Source: Propioniciclava tarda | GTDB taxonomy: Bacteria > Actinomycetota > Actinomycetes > Propionibacteriales > Propionibacteriaceae | Assembly: GCF_900182665.1 (NCBI RefSeq) | Contig: NZ_FXTL01000003.1 | Location: 124,001 to 188,000 of the forward strand | Direction of reading: 5' to 3' | Length of the DNA: 64,000 nt | Notes under the pieces: model-generated | What the model saw: the letters and a program-made list of their open reading frames with translations, nothing else | Told to the model about the DNA's origin: nothing | The model's database searches: none | In this document: positions 38,421-49,527 of the stretch, in pieces | Layout: every line of letters starts with the position of its first letter | How positions within the stretch are numbered: position 1 is the first letter of the stretch | Made by a program: the position numbers and the translations under genes

Positions 38421-39575
38421 GTGGAACTGCCTCTGCTGATAGCCGCGATCGTCGCGGTCGCCCTCGTGATCGTCGTCGCGGGCGTGATCGTCTCGATGAA
38501 CCGAACCCGTCGACTCGCGTCCCGACGCCCGTCTGAGCTTCCGTCCGCGAGCGTCCCGTCGGTCGAGCCGGACGCCGACGCGCCGGCTACGTCGTCGGCT
38601 GAGGAGCGCGCCCCCGAGCCTGCCCCGGACGCCCCTTCTATCGAGGCTCCCGAACGTGCCAGCACCCGGATGTCGCGGCTGCGCCGTCGGCTGGCCGGCA
38701 GCAACAACGCGCTGGCATCCGCGCTGCTGGGCCTGCTCGCCCGCGACCGCATCGACGAGTCCACGTGGGACGACGTCGAAGAGACGCTCATCACCTCTGA
38801 CCTCGGTGTAGGACCCACCACAGAACTGATGGGCAACCTGCGCCGCGAGCTGTCGATCGACGGCGTCCAGGATCCGGCCGTCGCCCGCGCCAAGCTGCGC
38901 GCCGAACTCATCAAGCTTGTTGACCCGACCCTTGACCGCGGCCTGCGCATCACCGGCGCGGACGGTCAGCCCGGCGTGGTCATGGTTGTCGGGGTCAACG
39001 GCACCGGCAAGACCACCACCATCGGCAAGATCGCCCGTCTGCTGGTCGCCGAGGGCAGGACCCTGGTGCTCGGCGCGGCCGACACGTTCCGCGCGGCGGC
39101 GGCCGATCAGCTGGCCACGTGGGGATCGCGCGTCGGCGTCCAGACGGTGCGAGGCCCCGAAGGTGGGGACCCGGCGTCCGTGGCGTTCGATGCCGTGGCC
39201 CAAGGCGTCGCGCAGGGCGTCGATGTGGTGCTGGTCGACACGGCCGGACGCCTCCACACCAAGACGGGCCTGATGGACGAGCTCGGCAAGATCAAGCGCG
39301 TCATCGAGAAGAAGGCACCCGTGACCGAGGTGCTGCTGGTGATCGACGCGACGACGGGCCAAAACGGCCTCATCCAGGCGCGCATCTTCTCCGACGTCGT
39401 GGCCGTGACCGGCATCGTGCTGACCAAGCTGGACGGCTCCGCCAAGGGCGGCATCGTCGTCCAGGTGCAGCGGGAGCTGGGCGTCCCGGTGAAGCTGATC
39501 GGGCTGGGAGAGGGCGCCGACGACCTGGCGCCGTTCACCGCCGAGGGCTTCGTGGACGGGCTGCTCGGCGCGTGA
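38421..39575 (+). CDS. ftsY: Signal recognition particle receptor FtsY
   Basis: SRP receptor GTPase of 384 residues that docks SRP-ribosome complexes at the membrane. An N-terminal hydrophobic helix (about 4-26) gives it a true membrane anchor, followed by an acidic/Pro linker, the N domain (from about 83) and the G domain: G-V-N-G-T-G-K-T-T-T (about 190-199), D-T-F-R-A-A-A, D-T-A-G-R (about 272), T-K-L-D-G-S-A-K-G-G and the closing G-L-G-E-G-x-D-D-L-x-P-F. A GTG start at leaderless spacing. The next gene overlaps by GTGA. Confidence 0.96.
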   Translation: MELPLLIAAIVAVALVIVVAGVIVSMNRTRRLASRRPSELPSASVPSVEPDADAPATSSAEERAPEPAPDAPSIEAPERASTRMSRLRRRLAGSNNALASALLGLLARDRIDESTWDDVEETLITSDLGVGPTTELMGNLRRELSIDGVQDPAVARAKLRAELIKLVDPTLDRGLRITGADGQPGVVMVVGVNGTGKTTTIGKIARLLVAEGRTLVLGAADTFRAAAADQLATWGSRVGVQTVRGPEGGDPASVAFDAVAQGVAQGVDVVLVDTAGRLHTKTGLMDELGKIKRVIEKKAPVTEVLLVIDATTGQNGLIQARIFSDVVAVTGIVLTKLDGSAKGGIVVQVQRELGVPVKLIGLGEGADDLAPFTAEGFVDGLLGA

Positions 39576-40087
39576 GCGTCGTGATCCGGCGAGCGACCCG
39601 GAACGATGTGCCCGCCATTTTGGCCATCTACAACGACGCCGTCGCGACGACGACCGCGACCTGGGACCACGGGCCGGTGACCCTCGACGATCGGCTTGCC
39701 CGGTTCGACGCCGCCCAGGCCAACGGCTGGGCCCTCCTCGTCGCCGAGCAGGCCGGACGCGTCGTCGGCTGGGGCGCGTGGGCGCCGTTCCGCGCCAAGG
39801 CGGGCTGGTCGAAGACCATGGAGCACTCGGTCTACCTCGCCCCGGACGCCCGCGGCGCCGGCATGGGACGCCTGATCATGGAGGCCCTCATCGACGCCGC
39901 CCGGGCGTACGGCGTCCACGTTCTGATTGGTGTCCTGGACGCCTCGAACGAGGCGTCCGTGCGGCTGCACGAGCGCCTAGGCTTCGTCGAGGTCGCCCGG
40001 ATGCCTCAGGCCGGCTTCAAGTTCGGACGTTGGCTGGACGCCACGTTCGTCCAGATGATCCTGGACGCCGACGCGCCGCCCGCCTGA
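39572..40087 (+). CDS. GNAT acetyltransferase, phosphinothricin N-acetyltransferase-like
   Basis: Protein of 171 residues. It starts V-I-R-R-A-T-R-N-D-V-P-A-I-L-A-I-Y-N-D-A-V, has T-A-T-W-D and Y-L-A-P-D-A-R-G-A-G-M-G-R-L-I-M (acetyl-CoA loop, about 93-108), then N-E-A-S-V-R-L-H-E-R-L-G-F. This is the Pat/YncA branch that acetylates phosphinothricin, methionine sulfone or sulfoximine; the physiological substrate is unclear. The GTG overlaps the ftsY stop, so it is co-translated, an unusual insertion between ftsY and ffh. Confidence 0.88.
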   Translation: MSVVIRRATRNDVPAILAIYNDAVATTTATWDHGPVTLDDRLARFDAAQANGWALLVAEQAGRVVGWGAWAPFRAKAGWSKTMEHSVYLAPDARGAGMGRLIMEALIDAARAYGVHVLIGVLDASNEASVRLHERLGFVEVARMPQAGFKFGRWLDATFVQMILDADAPPA

Positions 40088-40194
40088 GCCCGTCGACCCT
40101 TGACTGGGCGCCGTGACGTCCGCTCTGGGTGATCGGGACGCCGTCCGGCTCCACGGGTGGAACCGAGCAGATCGGAGCGTCAGCGCCCGGCCGG

Positions 40195-40200
40195 TAGGAT
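40195..40200 (+). promoter_or_regulatory. Candidate -10 element for ffh
   Basis: TAGGAT lies 34 bases before the proposed TTG start, leaving a short leader that includes the GAGG ribosome binding site (40224-40227). Confidence 0.4.
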
Positions 40201-40233
40201 GTGCGCGATTCGACCGCTACCACGAGGTGCCCG

Positions 40234-41832
40234 TTGTTCGACACACTGCAAGATCGCCTAACAGCCACGTTCCGCAACTTGCGTGGCAAGGGACGCCTCA
40301 GCGAGTCCGACGTGAACGAGGCGCTGCGCGAGATCCGCTTGGCCCTGCTCGAGGCCGACGTCAACCTCTCGGTCGTCAAGGAGTTCATCGCCGCCTGCCG
40401 CGAGAAGCTCACCGGCGCCGAGATCTCCCAGGCGCTCAACCCCACCCAGCAGATCGTCAAGGTCGTCAACGAGGAGCTGATCGGCATCCTCGGCGGCCAG
40501 ACGCGCGAGGTGCGGTTCGCGAAGAACCCGCCCACGGTCATCATGCTGGCTGGCCTGCAGGGCTCGGGCAAGACGACCCTCGCGGGCAAGCTCGGCAAGT
40601 GGCTCAAGGATTCCAAGCATCACCCGCTGCTCGTCGCCGCAGACCTCCAGCGTCCGAACGCCGTCAACCAGCTGCAGGTCGTCGGCCAGCGCGCCGGCGT
40701 GGCCGTCTTCGCTCCCGAGCCGGGCAACGGCATCGGCGACCCGGTGGCCGTCGCGCGGGCGTCCATCGAAGAGGCGAAGCGCAAGCTGTACGACGTCGTC
40801 ATCGTCGACACCGCCGGACGCCTCGGCGTGGACGCCGAGCTGATGCAGCAGGCGATCGACATCCGCAACGCGGTCAACCCGGACGAAGTGCTGTTCGTCG
40901 TCGACGCGATGATCGGCCAGGACGCCGTCAACACGGCCCAGGCCTTCGCGCAGGGCGTCGGCTTCGACGGGGTCGTCTTGTCCAAGCTGGACGGCGACGC
41001 CCGCGGCGGCGCGGCGCTCTCGATCGCGCGCGTGACCGGCAAGCCGGTCATGTTCGCGTCCAACGGCGAGAACCTCAAAGACTTCGACCTGTTCCATCCC
41101 GACCGGATGGCCTCGCGCATCCTCGACATGGGCGACCTCCTCACCCTGATCGAGCAGGCCGAGAAGACGTTCGACGCCGGGCAGGCGCAGAAGGCCGCCG
41201 AGAAGCTGATCTCGGGCAAGCAGTTCGGGCTCGACGACTTCCTCCAGCAGATGCAGGCCGTCCGCAAGATGGGTCCGATGAGCAAGATCCTCGGGATGAT
41301 GCCCGGGATGGGCCAGTACAAGGACCAAATCGGCAACATCGACGAGAAGGAGATCGACCGCATCGAGGCGATCATCTACTCGATGACGCCAGCCGAGCGC
41401 GCCAATCCAGACATCCTGAACGGCTCGCGGCGCACCCGCATCGCGAAGGGCTCCGGCACGACGGTCGCCGAAGTCAACGGGCTGGTCAACCGGTTCGCCG
41501 AGACCCGCAAGATGATGTCTCAGCTCGGCGCCATGGGCGCCCTGGGCATGCCGGGGATGGGCCGCAAGGGCAAGCAGGCGCCGCAGGCCAAGAAGAAGAG
41601 CTCCAAGGGCGTCTCGGGCAATCCGCTCAAGCGGGCCCAGCAGGCAGCAGCGGCGCAGGCCGCGCCGGCGGCGTCCGAACAGCCGAAGGCCGTCGCGCAC
41701 GACGAGTTCGGGCTCCCGAGCAGCAAGGCGCCGGGCGTCAACCCATTCGGCTTCGGCGGGGGTGCTTCGCCCGGCATGGACGAGTTCCAGCTGCCGCCCG
41801 AGCTGGCCAAGCTGTTCGACCAGAAGAAGTAG
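40234..41832 (+). CDS. ffh: Signal recognition particle protein Ffh
   Basis: SRP54 GTPase of 532 residues. From the proposed TTG start the protein reads (M)-F-D-T-L-Q-D-R-L, matching the family N terminus; a GTG 11 codons upstream would add unrelated residues. GAGG at 40224-40227 supports TTG. G domain: G-L-Q-G-S-G-K-T-T (about 108-116), D-T-A-G-R-L (about 191-196), T/S-K-L-D-G-D-A-R-G-G. The Met-rich M domain (M-G-P-M-S-K-I-L-G-M-M-P-G-M-G) binds SRP RNA. A Lys/Ala/Gln/Pro-rich tail follows. The SRP RNA gene itself was not found here. Confidence 0.95.
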   Translation: MFDTLQDRLTATFRNLRGKGRLSESDVNEALREIRLALLEADVNLSVVKEFIAACREKLTGAEISQALNPTQQIVKVVNEELIGILGGQTREVRFAKNPPTVIMLAGLQGSGKTTLAGKLGKWLKDSKHHPLLVAADLQRPNAVNQLQVVGQRAGVAVFAPEPGNGIGDPVAVARASIEEAKRKLYDVVIVDTAGRLGVDAELMQQAIDIRNAVNPDEVLFVVDAMIGQDAVNTAQAFAQGVGFDGVVLSKLDGDARGGAALSIARVTGKPVMFASNGENLKDFDLFHPDRMASRILDMGDLLTLIEQAEKTFDAGQAQKAAEKLISGKQFGLDDFLQQMQAVRKMGPMSKILGMMPGMGQYKDQIGNIDEKEIDRIEAIIYSMTPAERANPDILNGSRRTRIAKGSGTTVAEVNGLVNRFAETRKMMSQLGAMGALGMPGMGRKGKQAPQAKKKSSKGVSGNPLKRAQQAAAAQAAPAASEQPKAVAHDEFGLPSSKAPGVNPFGFGGGASPGMDEFQLPPELAKLFDQKK

Positions 41833-41891
41833 GTTCTCAGCCCGACGAACGGGTCCTTGTGCGCTGACTCGGGCATCGTCAGGCTGGGTCC

Positions 41892-43079
41892 ATGTCGCAC
41901 AGTCACGAGCCCGCCCTGGACGCCCTCGGTCAGCCCATCAGCGCCGTCACCCATACCCACGACGGCCACACGCACACCCACGTGCAGGCTGAGGTGTCGG
42001 CGTCCGGGCCCGCTCCGCGGCTGCATCTGCAGGGCACGTTCCTGCCGTCCGGCGAGGTCCGGGACGCCTGGATCGTCGACGGACGCCTGACGTTCAGCCG
42101 CGTCCCGGACGCCGTCACGGTCGCCACGGACGCCTGGATCCTGCCCGGCCTCGTGGACGCCCACTGTCACGTCGGCCTGGATCATCACGGCGCCGTCGAT
42201 GAGGCGACGGCCGAGACGCAGGCCCTCACCAACCGTGACGCGGGCACGCTGCTGATCCGCGACGCCGGCAGTCCGGCCGACACCCACTGGATTGACGACC
42301 GCGAGGACCTGCCCCGCGTCATTCGCGCCGGACGCCACATCGCGCGTCCGAGGCGCTACATCCGCAACTTCGCCGCCGAAGTCGAGCCGGACGCCCTGGT
42401 CGACGAGGTCCGGACGCAGGCTGCTCGCGGCGACGGCTGGGTGAAGATCGTGGGCGACTGGATCGACCGCGACAAGGGTGACCTGGCACCCCTGTGGCCC
42501 GCCGACGTAGCCAAGGCGGCCATCGACGCCGCGCACGAGGCCGGTGCTCGGGTGACCGCCCATTGCTTCGACGAGCAGTCCGTCGCCGAGCTCGTCGATG
42601 CCGGCATCGACGGGATCGAGCACGGCACGGGCCTGGGCGACGCCACCATCGCCGCGATGGCCGAGCGCCAGGTCGCCCTGGTGCCGACCATGGTCAACCT
42701 CGAGACGTTCCCCGACATCGCCGCTGCGGGCGAGGAGAAGTTCCCGACCTACGCCGCCCACATGCGCGACCTGCACGCACGCCGCTTCGAGACGATGAGC
42801 AAGGCCGTCGAGGCGGGCGTCCCGGTGTACGCCGGCACGGATGCCGGGGGAGCCCTGGCCCACGGGCTGATCCCGGACGAGCTGCTCCTCTTGGCGATGG
42901 TGGGCGGCAACGAGTTCGCCCTCGGTGCGGCGTCCTGGCGGGCCCGCGAGTGGCTGGGCGTCGAGGGACTGGACGAAGGGGCGTCCGCCGACCTCGTCGT
43001 CTTCGACGAGGACCCACGCTCCAACCTCGCGATCGTGCGCGAACCGAGACTGATCATCCTGCGCGGGCGCGTGAGCTAG
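41892..43079 (+). CDS. Amidohydrolase with a histidine-rich N terminus
   Basis: Metal-dependent hydrolase of 395 residues, imidazolonepropionase/DHOase-like. Metal ligands are H91 and H93 (D-A-H-C-H), the later His in T-A-H-C and I-E-H-G-T-G, and the Asp in G-T-D-A-G-G. The first 30 residues are unusual: H-S-H and T-H-T-H-D-G-H-T-H-T-H, possibly a metal-acquiring tail. Substrate unknown. An amidohydrolase also sits near ffh and rpsP in other actinobacteria, including mycobacteria. The ATG at 41892 lies six bases after a -10-like CAGGCT. Confidence 0.85.
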   Translation: MSHSHEPALDALGQPISAVTHTHDGHTHTHVQAEVSASGPAPRLHLQGTFLPSGEVRDAWIVDGRLTFSRVPDAVTVATDAWILPGLVDAHCHVGLDHHGAVDEATAETQALTNRDAGTLLIRDAGSPADTHWIDDREDLPRVIRAGRHIARPRRYIRNFAAEVEPDALVDEVRTQAARGDGWVKIVGDWIDRDKGDLAPLWPADVAKAAIDAAHEAGARVTAHCFDEQSVAELVDAGIDGIEHGTGLGDATIAAMAERQVALVPTMVNLETFPDIAAAGEEKFPTYAAHMRDLHARRFETMSKAVEAGVPVYAGTDAGGALAHGLIPDELLLLAMVGGNEFALGAASWRAREWLGVEGLDEGASADLVVFDEDPRSNLAIVREPRLIILRGRVS

Positions 43080-43088
43080 CTCCCTGAA

Positions 43089-43371
43089 TCAGGGCTGCAT
43101 CAACATGATGCAGCCATGAGAACGACCGTCGACGTGCGCTTCCAGCATGTCGTCGGAGACCGCGACGACGACGAGCCCGACGTCCGGACGCGCGCCCGAG
43201 AGGGGCAGTCCCGGGCAGCCCAGCCGCCCGGCGAGGGCGGACACGCGCGTCGGCGTCCGACCGGCGACCCAGCCCACCCGGACGCCCGCCGCGAGCGCGG
43301 CAGCACCCCAGGGCGGACGCCACGCGGCCCGCTCCGACGAGTCCGATGCTGCTCGGCAGGGAGTCGCTCAT
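43089..43371 (-). pseudogene. Remnant of a DUF2520/Rossmann-like oxidoreductase gene
   Basis: From an ATG at 43371 the minus strand encodes [22 protein letters not shown], a Rossmann start. After a run of four G's the good frame shifts by one base: [14 protein letters not shown] ... [12 protein letters not shown]. The match to the N terminus of DUF2520 proteins (beside panC in many bacteria) then ends abruptly at a stop at 43089. Full relatives are nearly three times longer. One base insertion plus a 3' deletion is the simplest explanation. Confidence 0.65.
43093..43115 (+). terminator. Hairpin downstream of the amidohydrolase gene
   Basis: GGCTGCATCA pairs perfectly with TGATGCAGCC around a three-base loop, 13 bases after the amidohydrolase stop. 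It marks the edge of the decayed gene and probably terminates the amidohydrolase transcript. Confidence 0.7.
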
Positions 43372-43628
43372 GGCCGCCATGGTGCCGCCCAAGGCCCGAC
43401 AAGCAGCCAGCCATCCCGGACGGCTCCCGGCGGCGGCAGTCCGGTTGGGTGTCCAAGCGAAAGGTGTGGAAGAATGACCGGCGCATCTGTGTCCGGATGG
43501 TGCCCTCTCTAGCCCTCCGGATGCGGTTCACCCGAGGACCCGCGTTCGGTACACCCACGCCGCACGAGGAGAATCACCCGCTCGCCCAGGCACGTGTCTG
43601 GGCTGTTCCAACAGGAGTAACCACAAAC

Positions 43629-44066
43629 GTGGCTGTCAAGATTCGCCTGAAGCGGATGGGCAAGATCCGCTCCCCGCACTACCGCATCGTCGTCATGGAC
43701 TCGCGCAGCAAGCGTGACGGCCGTGCGATCGAAGAGATCGGCATCTACCACCCGAAGAACGACCCGTCGGTGATCCGCGTCGATTCTGAGCGTGCGCAGT
43801 ACTGGCTCGGCGTGGGCGCTCAGCCCACCGAGACCGTCATCGCGCTGTTCAAGGCGTCCGGTGACTGGCAGAAGTTCTCCGGCGACAAGTCGCCGTCGGG
43901 CATCAAGCCGCAGCCGGAGCCCGTCGACAAGGTCGCGCGCTTCAACGCCGCCCTGGCCGAGGCCGACGACGAGCCGGCGACCGGGGCCATCTCGACCAAG
44001 AAGAAGAAGGCCGCCGAGGCCGAGGTCGAGACCGAGGCTGTCGAAGCTGTCGCCGACGAGGCCTGA
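43629..44066 (+). CDS. rpsP: 30S ribosomal protein S16
   Basis: Small-subunit protein of 145 residues. The S16 core is [10 protein letters not shown]-x-x-x-P-x-Y-R-I-V-V-x-D-S-R-x-x-R-D-G-R-x-I-E-E-I-G-x-Y-x-P. Beyond residue 85 an Ala/Glu/Lys tail extends it, as in other actinobacteria. The GTG at 43629 has AGGAG (43613-43617) upstream. khpA follows one base later, starting the rpsP-khpA-rimM-trmD operon. The 250 bases before it, past the decayed gene, hold no other gene. Confidence 0.97.
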   Translation: MAVKIRLKRMGKIRSPHYRIVVMDSRSKRDGRAIEEIGIYHPKNDPSVIRVDSERAQYWLGVGAQPTETVIALFKASGDWQKFSGDKSPSGIKPQPEPVDKVARFNAALAEADDEPATGAISTKKKKAAEAEVETEAVEAVADEA

Positions 44067-44067
44067 G

Positions 44068-44322
44068 ATGCTGGCCGACGCGTTGGAGCACCTCGTCCAG
44101 GGGCTGGTTAGCCGCCCGGACGACGTGTCCATCTCTGATTCCGAGCGGCGTCGGGTGCGCACCCTTGAGGTGCGCGTCCACCCCGAGGACATCGGCAAGG
44201 TCATCGGACGCCAGGGCCGAACGGCCTCCGCGCTGCGGACGGTCATCGGCGCCCTGGCTGGGCGGGATCAGGTCCGGGTCGACTTCGTCGACGTCGACCG
44301 CGCCCCCCGCCGCCGGCACTGA
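44068..44322 (+). CDS. khpA: KH-domain RNA-binding protein KhpA
   Basis: Protein of 84 residues with a single KH domain: V-R-V-H-P-E-D-I-G-K-V-I-G-R-Q-G-R-T-A-S-A-L-R, in which G-R-Q-G is the GXXG loop that contacts RNA. KhpA works with KhpB in small-RNA and cell-division control in Gram-positive bacteria. The gene between rpsP and rimM is its conserved position. ATG at 44068, one base after the rpsP stop. Confidence 0.93.
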   Translation: MLADALEHLVQGLVSRPDDVSISDSERRRVRTLEVRVHPEDIGKVIGRQGRTASALRTVIGALAGRDQVRVDFVDVDRAPRRRH

Positions 44323-44335
44323 CGTACCAACTCTG

Positions 44336-44374
44336 GCGCCCCGCGCCCGGACGCCTCGTCCGGACGTGGGGCGT
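44336..44374 (+). promoter_or_regulatory. Long hairpin in the rimM leader
   Basis: CCGGAC (44347-44352) pairs with GTCCGG (44358-44363), and the stem continues outwards through GCGC/ACGT-side pairs to GCGCCCC/GGGGCGT with one mismatch and two G-T pairs. It lies between khpA and rimM and includes a GGACGCC motif copy in the loop. It may attenuate the downstream genes. Confidence 0.55.
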
Positions 44375-44404
44375 CTGCCGTTCACGAGGAATTGAGGACG
44401 CCGC

Positions 44405-44935
44405 ATGGCCACACCGACCGAACGCGTGCTGATCGGCACCCTGGGCAAGCCGCACGGACTCCGGGGCGAACTCACCGTCTACCTGCGCACCGATGAGCCG
44501 GAGCGCCGGTTCGCGCCCGGGGCGTCCATCGAGGTCGGCCAGGGCGGCAAGCCGATGACGGTCGCCGCCACCAAGTGGCACTCCGGCGTGTTCCTGCTCT
44601 CGCTGACGGGCGTCAGCGATCGAACGGCCGCCGAGGGTCTGCGCGGAAGCGACGTTTGGGCGCGGGTCGCGTCCGATGAGGTGCCGGACGCCGACGGCGA
44701 GTTCTACGATCGGCAGCTCATCGGGCTGTCCGTGCGGGACGCGTCCGGGGCCACGGTCGGCACGGTGGCGTCCGTGCTGCACAACCCCGGCCAGGACCTC
44801 CTGGTCATCGACATCGCCGGCGACGAGCGATTGGTGCCTTTCGTCGAGGCGCTCGTCCCCGTGCTCGATCCGGACGCCGGCTATCTGCAGGTCGCCGACG
44901 TCCGCGGCCTGTTGAGCGATGACGAGGACGCCTGA
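44405..44935 (+). CDS. rimM: Ribosome maturation factor RimM
   Basis: 30S assembly factor of 176 residues that binds S19 and the 16S head. The N domain starts [16 protein letters not shown], and the PRC-barrel C domain has F-Y-D-x-Q-L-I-G-L and the final [11 protein letters not shown]-x-D. Upstream GAGGA at about 44391-44395 supports the ATG at 44405. Its stop overlaps trmD by one base. Confidence 0.95.
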   Translation: MATPTERVLIGTLGKPHGLRGELTVYLRTDEPERRFAPGASIEVGQGGKPMTVAATKWHSGVFLLSLTGVSDRTAAEGLRGSDVWARVASDEVPDADGEFYDRQLIGLSVRDASGATVGTVASVLHNPGQDLLVIDIAGDERLVPFVEALVPVLDPDAGYLQVADVRGLLSDDEDA

Positions 44936-45684
44936 TGTCCCCGGCCGCGCCCGTCCTCCAGCTGGACATCATCACGATCTTCGGTGACTACTTCGCCCCG
45001 CTCGAGCTGTCGCTGCTCGGCAAGGCGCGCGAGCAGGGGCTGCTGGCGTGGCGCGTCCACGATCTGCGTGACTGGACGCACGACCGCCACCGCACCGTGG
45101 ACGACACCCCGTACGGCGGCGGGGCCGGCATGGTCATGAAGCCCGAGCCGTGGGGCGAGGCGCTGGACGCCGTGCTGGACGCCCACCCGGACGCGCGACC
45201 CACGATCGTGGTGCCCACGCCCGCCGGTGAGCCGTTCCGCCAGGCCACCGCCCACGAGCTGGCCGGCGCCGGGCACCTGATTTTCGCCTGCGGGCGCTAC
45301 GAGGGCATCGACGCCCGCGTCCTCGAGTACGCCCGGACGCGCGCCGCCGTGCGCGAGATCTCCCTGGGTGACTACGTGCTCAACGGGGGAGAGGTGGCCG
45401 TCTTGGCGATGGTCGAGGCCATCGGGCGCCTCATCCCCGGCGTCGTCGGCAACCCGGAGTCCCTGGTCGAGGAGTCCCACGCGGCCGACACCGACGGCCT
45501 GTTGGAGTACCCCGTCTACACCAAGCCGGCCTCCTGGCGCGGCCTCGACGTGCCGGAAATCCTGTTGTCGGGTCATCACGCCGCGATCGCTGCTTGGCGG
45601 CGCGAGTCCTCGATCGAGCGGACGCGGCAGAGGCGTCCGGACCTGCTCGGCGAGGCGTCCGAACCGGACCCGACCGGGGAATAG
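44935..45684 (+). CDS. trmD: tRNA (guanine37-N1)-methyltransferase
   Basis: Enzyme of 249 residues making m1G37, which prevents frameshifting. It carries the knotted-fold signature D-D[15 protein letters not shown], the SAM pocket A-C-G-R-Y-E-G-I-D and the hallmark [26 protein letters not shown] closes the domain. The usual next gene rplS is displaced by sdhCAB. Confidence 0.97.
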   Translation: MSPAAPVLQLDIITIFGDYFAPLELSLLGKAREQGLLAWRVHDLRDWTHDRHRTVDDTPYGGGAGMVMKPEPWGEALDAVLDAHPDARPTIVVPTPAGEPFRQATAHELAGAGHLIFACGRYEGIDARVLEYARTRAAVREISLGDYVLNGGEVAVLAMVEAIGRLIPGVVGNPESLVEESHAADTDGLLEYPVYTKPASWRGLDVPEILLSGHHAAIAAWRRESSIERTRQRRPDLLGEASEPDPTGE

Positions 45685-45760
45685 CGGGCTCGCTGCCTCG
45701 GACGCCGTCGATGTTGTTCCATTACTCGGCGTCGTAGGCCCGCGACGCGACTTCTTTGTC

Positions 45761-45766
45761 TAGGGT
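45761..45766 (+). promoter_or_regulatory. Candidate -10 element of a leaderless sdhC promoter
   Basis: TAGGGT ends seven bases before the GTG at 45774, so sdhCAB seems to have its own promoter and not to be read only from trmD. Confidence 0.5.
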
Positions 45767-45773
45767 GGGCTCC

Positions 45774-46498
45774 GTGGCGACAACTACTCTGACCCCTCAC
45801 CAGAAAGCAGTGCGGTCAACGGTCGCGATGAAGGCCCTCATGGCCGTCACCGGGATCATTCTGATCGTCTTCCTGCTCATGCACATGGTCGGCAACCTGA
45901 AGATGTTCGTGGGTGCCGATTCCTTCAACCACTACGCCGAATGGCTCAAGGGAATGACCGAGGACGGCGGCATCGCCTACCCGATTCTGCCCCAGGGCAC
46001 GTTCATCTGGCTGTTCCGGCTGGTCCTCCTTGCGTGCATCGTGGCGCACATGGTGTCGGCCTGGCAGCTCACCGTGCGCGACCGCGCGGCCCGCGGCGGC
46101 ACGAACTACGTGGTCACGAAGCGCCGGGCGCAGACCTACTCCGCGCGCACCATGCGCTGGGGCGGCGTGATCCTGGCCGGCTTCCTGGTCTTCCACCTGC
46201 TGCAGTTCACGGTGAAGGCCATCACCACCGGCTTCAAGGCCAGCGATGACCCCTACACGATGTTCGTGAAGAGCTTCAGCGGTCCCATGAGCTTCATGGT
46301 GGTTGTGTATGCGATCTGGCTCGTGTCCGTGTGCATGCACGTCCGGCACGCCGTGTGGAGTTCCCTGACCACGCTGGGCCTCAACACCTCGGAGCGGGCC
46401 CGCGGCGTCCTCAACGCCCTCGCGATGGCCGTCGCCGTGCTGTTGTTCCTCGGCTTCATCGCCGCCCCCCTGGCGTGCGCTCTCGGATGGATTCACTG

Positions 46499-46499
<1 letters not shown>
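45774..46499 (+). CDS. sdhC: Succinate dehydrogenase cytochrome b subunit
   Basis: Membrane anchor of 241 residues with five hydrophobic helices. Candidate heme-ligand histidines lie in [21 protein letters not shown] and M-H-V-R-H-A-V. This is the single-polypeptide dihaem SdhC of the Bacteroidetes/actinobacterial 'SdhCAB' type, not the SdhC/SdhD pair of E. coli. It anchors SdhAB and passes electrons to menaquinone. The GTG at 45774 fits a leaderless promoter. Its stop overlaps sdhA by one base. Confidence 0.92.
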
Positions 46500-48501
<2,002 letters not shown>

Positions 48502-48505
<4 letters not shown>

Positions 48506-49275
48506 TCATCAACCTGCGTGTTTGGCGCCAGCCGAATGCCCAGACCCCGGGCAAGATGGTCGCGTACCGGGTCGAGGACGTGTCCGAGGACATGTCGTTT
48601 CTGGACATGCTCGACCTGCTGAACGAAGACCTGACGGTCCGCGGCGAAGAGCCGGTGGCGTTCGACTCCGACTGCCGCGAGGGCATCTGCGGCATGTGTG
48701 GCGTCGTCATCAACGGCTCGGCCCACGGGCGCGCGTCCTCGCACGGCAACGTTCCGACCACCACGTGCCAGCTGCACATGCGCAGCTTCGCCGACGGTGC
48801 GACGATCGACGTCGAGCCCTGGCGTGCGGGCGGCTTCCCGGTCATCAAGGACCTGGTCGTCGACCGGTCCGCGTTCGACCGGATCATCCAGGCCGGCGGC
48901 TTCATCTCGATCAACGCGGGCTCGGCCCCCGAGGCTCACTCGGTGCCGGTCCCCAAGATGCAGGCAGACCGCGCGTTCGACGCGGCCACCTGCATCGGCT
49001 GCGGTGCGTGCGTGGCCGCCTGCCCCAACGGGTCGGCAATGCTGTTCACGTCCGCGAAGATCACCCACCTCGCGATGCTTCCCCAGGGCCAGCCCGAGCG
49101 GTACCTGCGCATCAAGAACATGGTGGGGCAGCACGACGCCGAGGGCTTCGGCGGCTGCACGAACATCGGCGAGTGCGCGGACGTCTGCCCCAAGCAGATC
49201 CCGCTCGACGCCATCTCGCAGTTGAACCGCGACCTGATCAAGTCGCTGTTCAAGGCGGACGGCAAGACGGCCTGA
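48502..49275 (+). CDS. sdhB: Succinate dehydrogenase iron-sulfur subunit
   Basis: Electron-transfer subunit of 257 residues. The [2Fe-2S] cluster is held by C58, C63, C66 and C89 ([10 protein letters not shown] ... T-C-Q-L). The [4Fe-4S] and [3Fe-4S] clusters use C164-x-x-C167-x-x-C170-x-x-x-C174 and C219, C225, C229. GTG start, GTGA overlap with sdhA. Two hairpins follow it before rplS. Confidence 0.97.
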
Positions 49276-49294
49276 CGTCTCGCTTCAAGCACGG

Positions 49295-49323
49295 CGGCGC
49301 CGGCTCCCTCGGGACCGGCGCCG
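49295..49323 (+). terminator. Terminator-like hairpin after sdhB
   Basis: CGGCGCCGG (49295-49303) pairs with CCGGCGCCG (49315-49323); the inner TCCC/GGGA continues the stem after one bulged C, with a two-base loop. Confidence 0.8.
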
Positions 49324-49324
49324 T

Positions 49325-49356
49325 CGGCGTCCGCTGAAGAAAACGATCGGACGCCG
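49325..49356. repeat. Second hairpin after sdhB made of an inverted motif pair
   Basis: CGGCGTCCG (49325-49333) and CGGACGCCG (49348-49356) flank a 14-base A-rich loop. It lies directly behind the first hairpin and may be a second terminator before rplS. Confidence 0.65.
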
Positions 49357-49527
49357 GCCGAGCCGTTGGCTTCAGGGCGGGCGGCGTCCGGATTGGCTCG
49401 GACCGGATGCCTTGTGGCAAACTTGGCCCTCGTTGTGCCGTGACGCTCCTGCCACAGGGGGTTCCGTGTCCGGACGACCACCAAGACGATTCCAAGGTGA
49501 CCTGTGGCACCGGCGAGGACTGAACTG

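Noticed and set aside
40088-40233. SRP RNA (ffs) gene upstream of ffh
   Set aside because: The stretch has a promoter-like TAGGAT but lacks the conserved GGTGCTGTTT-like SRP RNA region and a long hairpin.
45756-45773. TTG at 45756 as sdhC start
   Set aside because: The -10-like TAGGGT lies inside that extension, so the GTG at 45774 is better.
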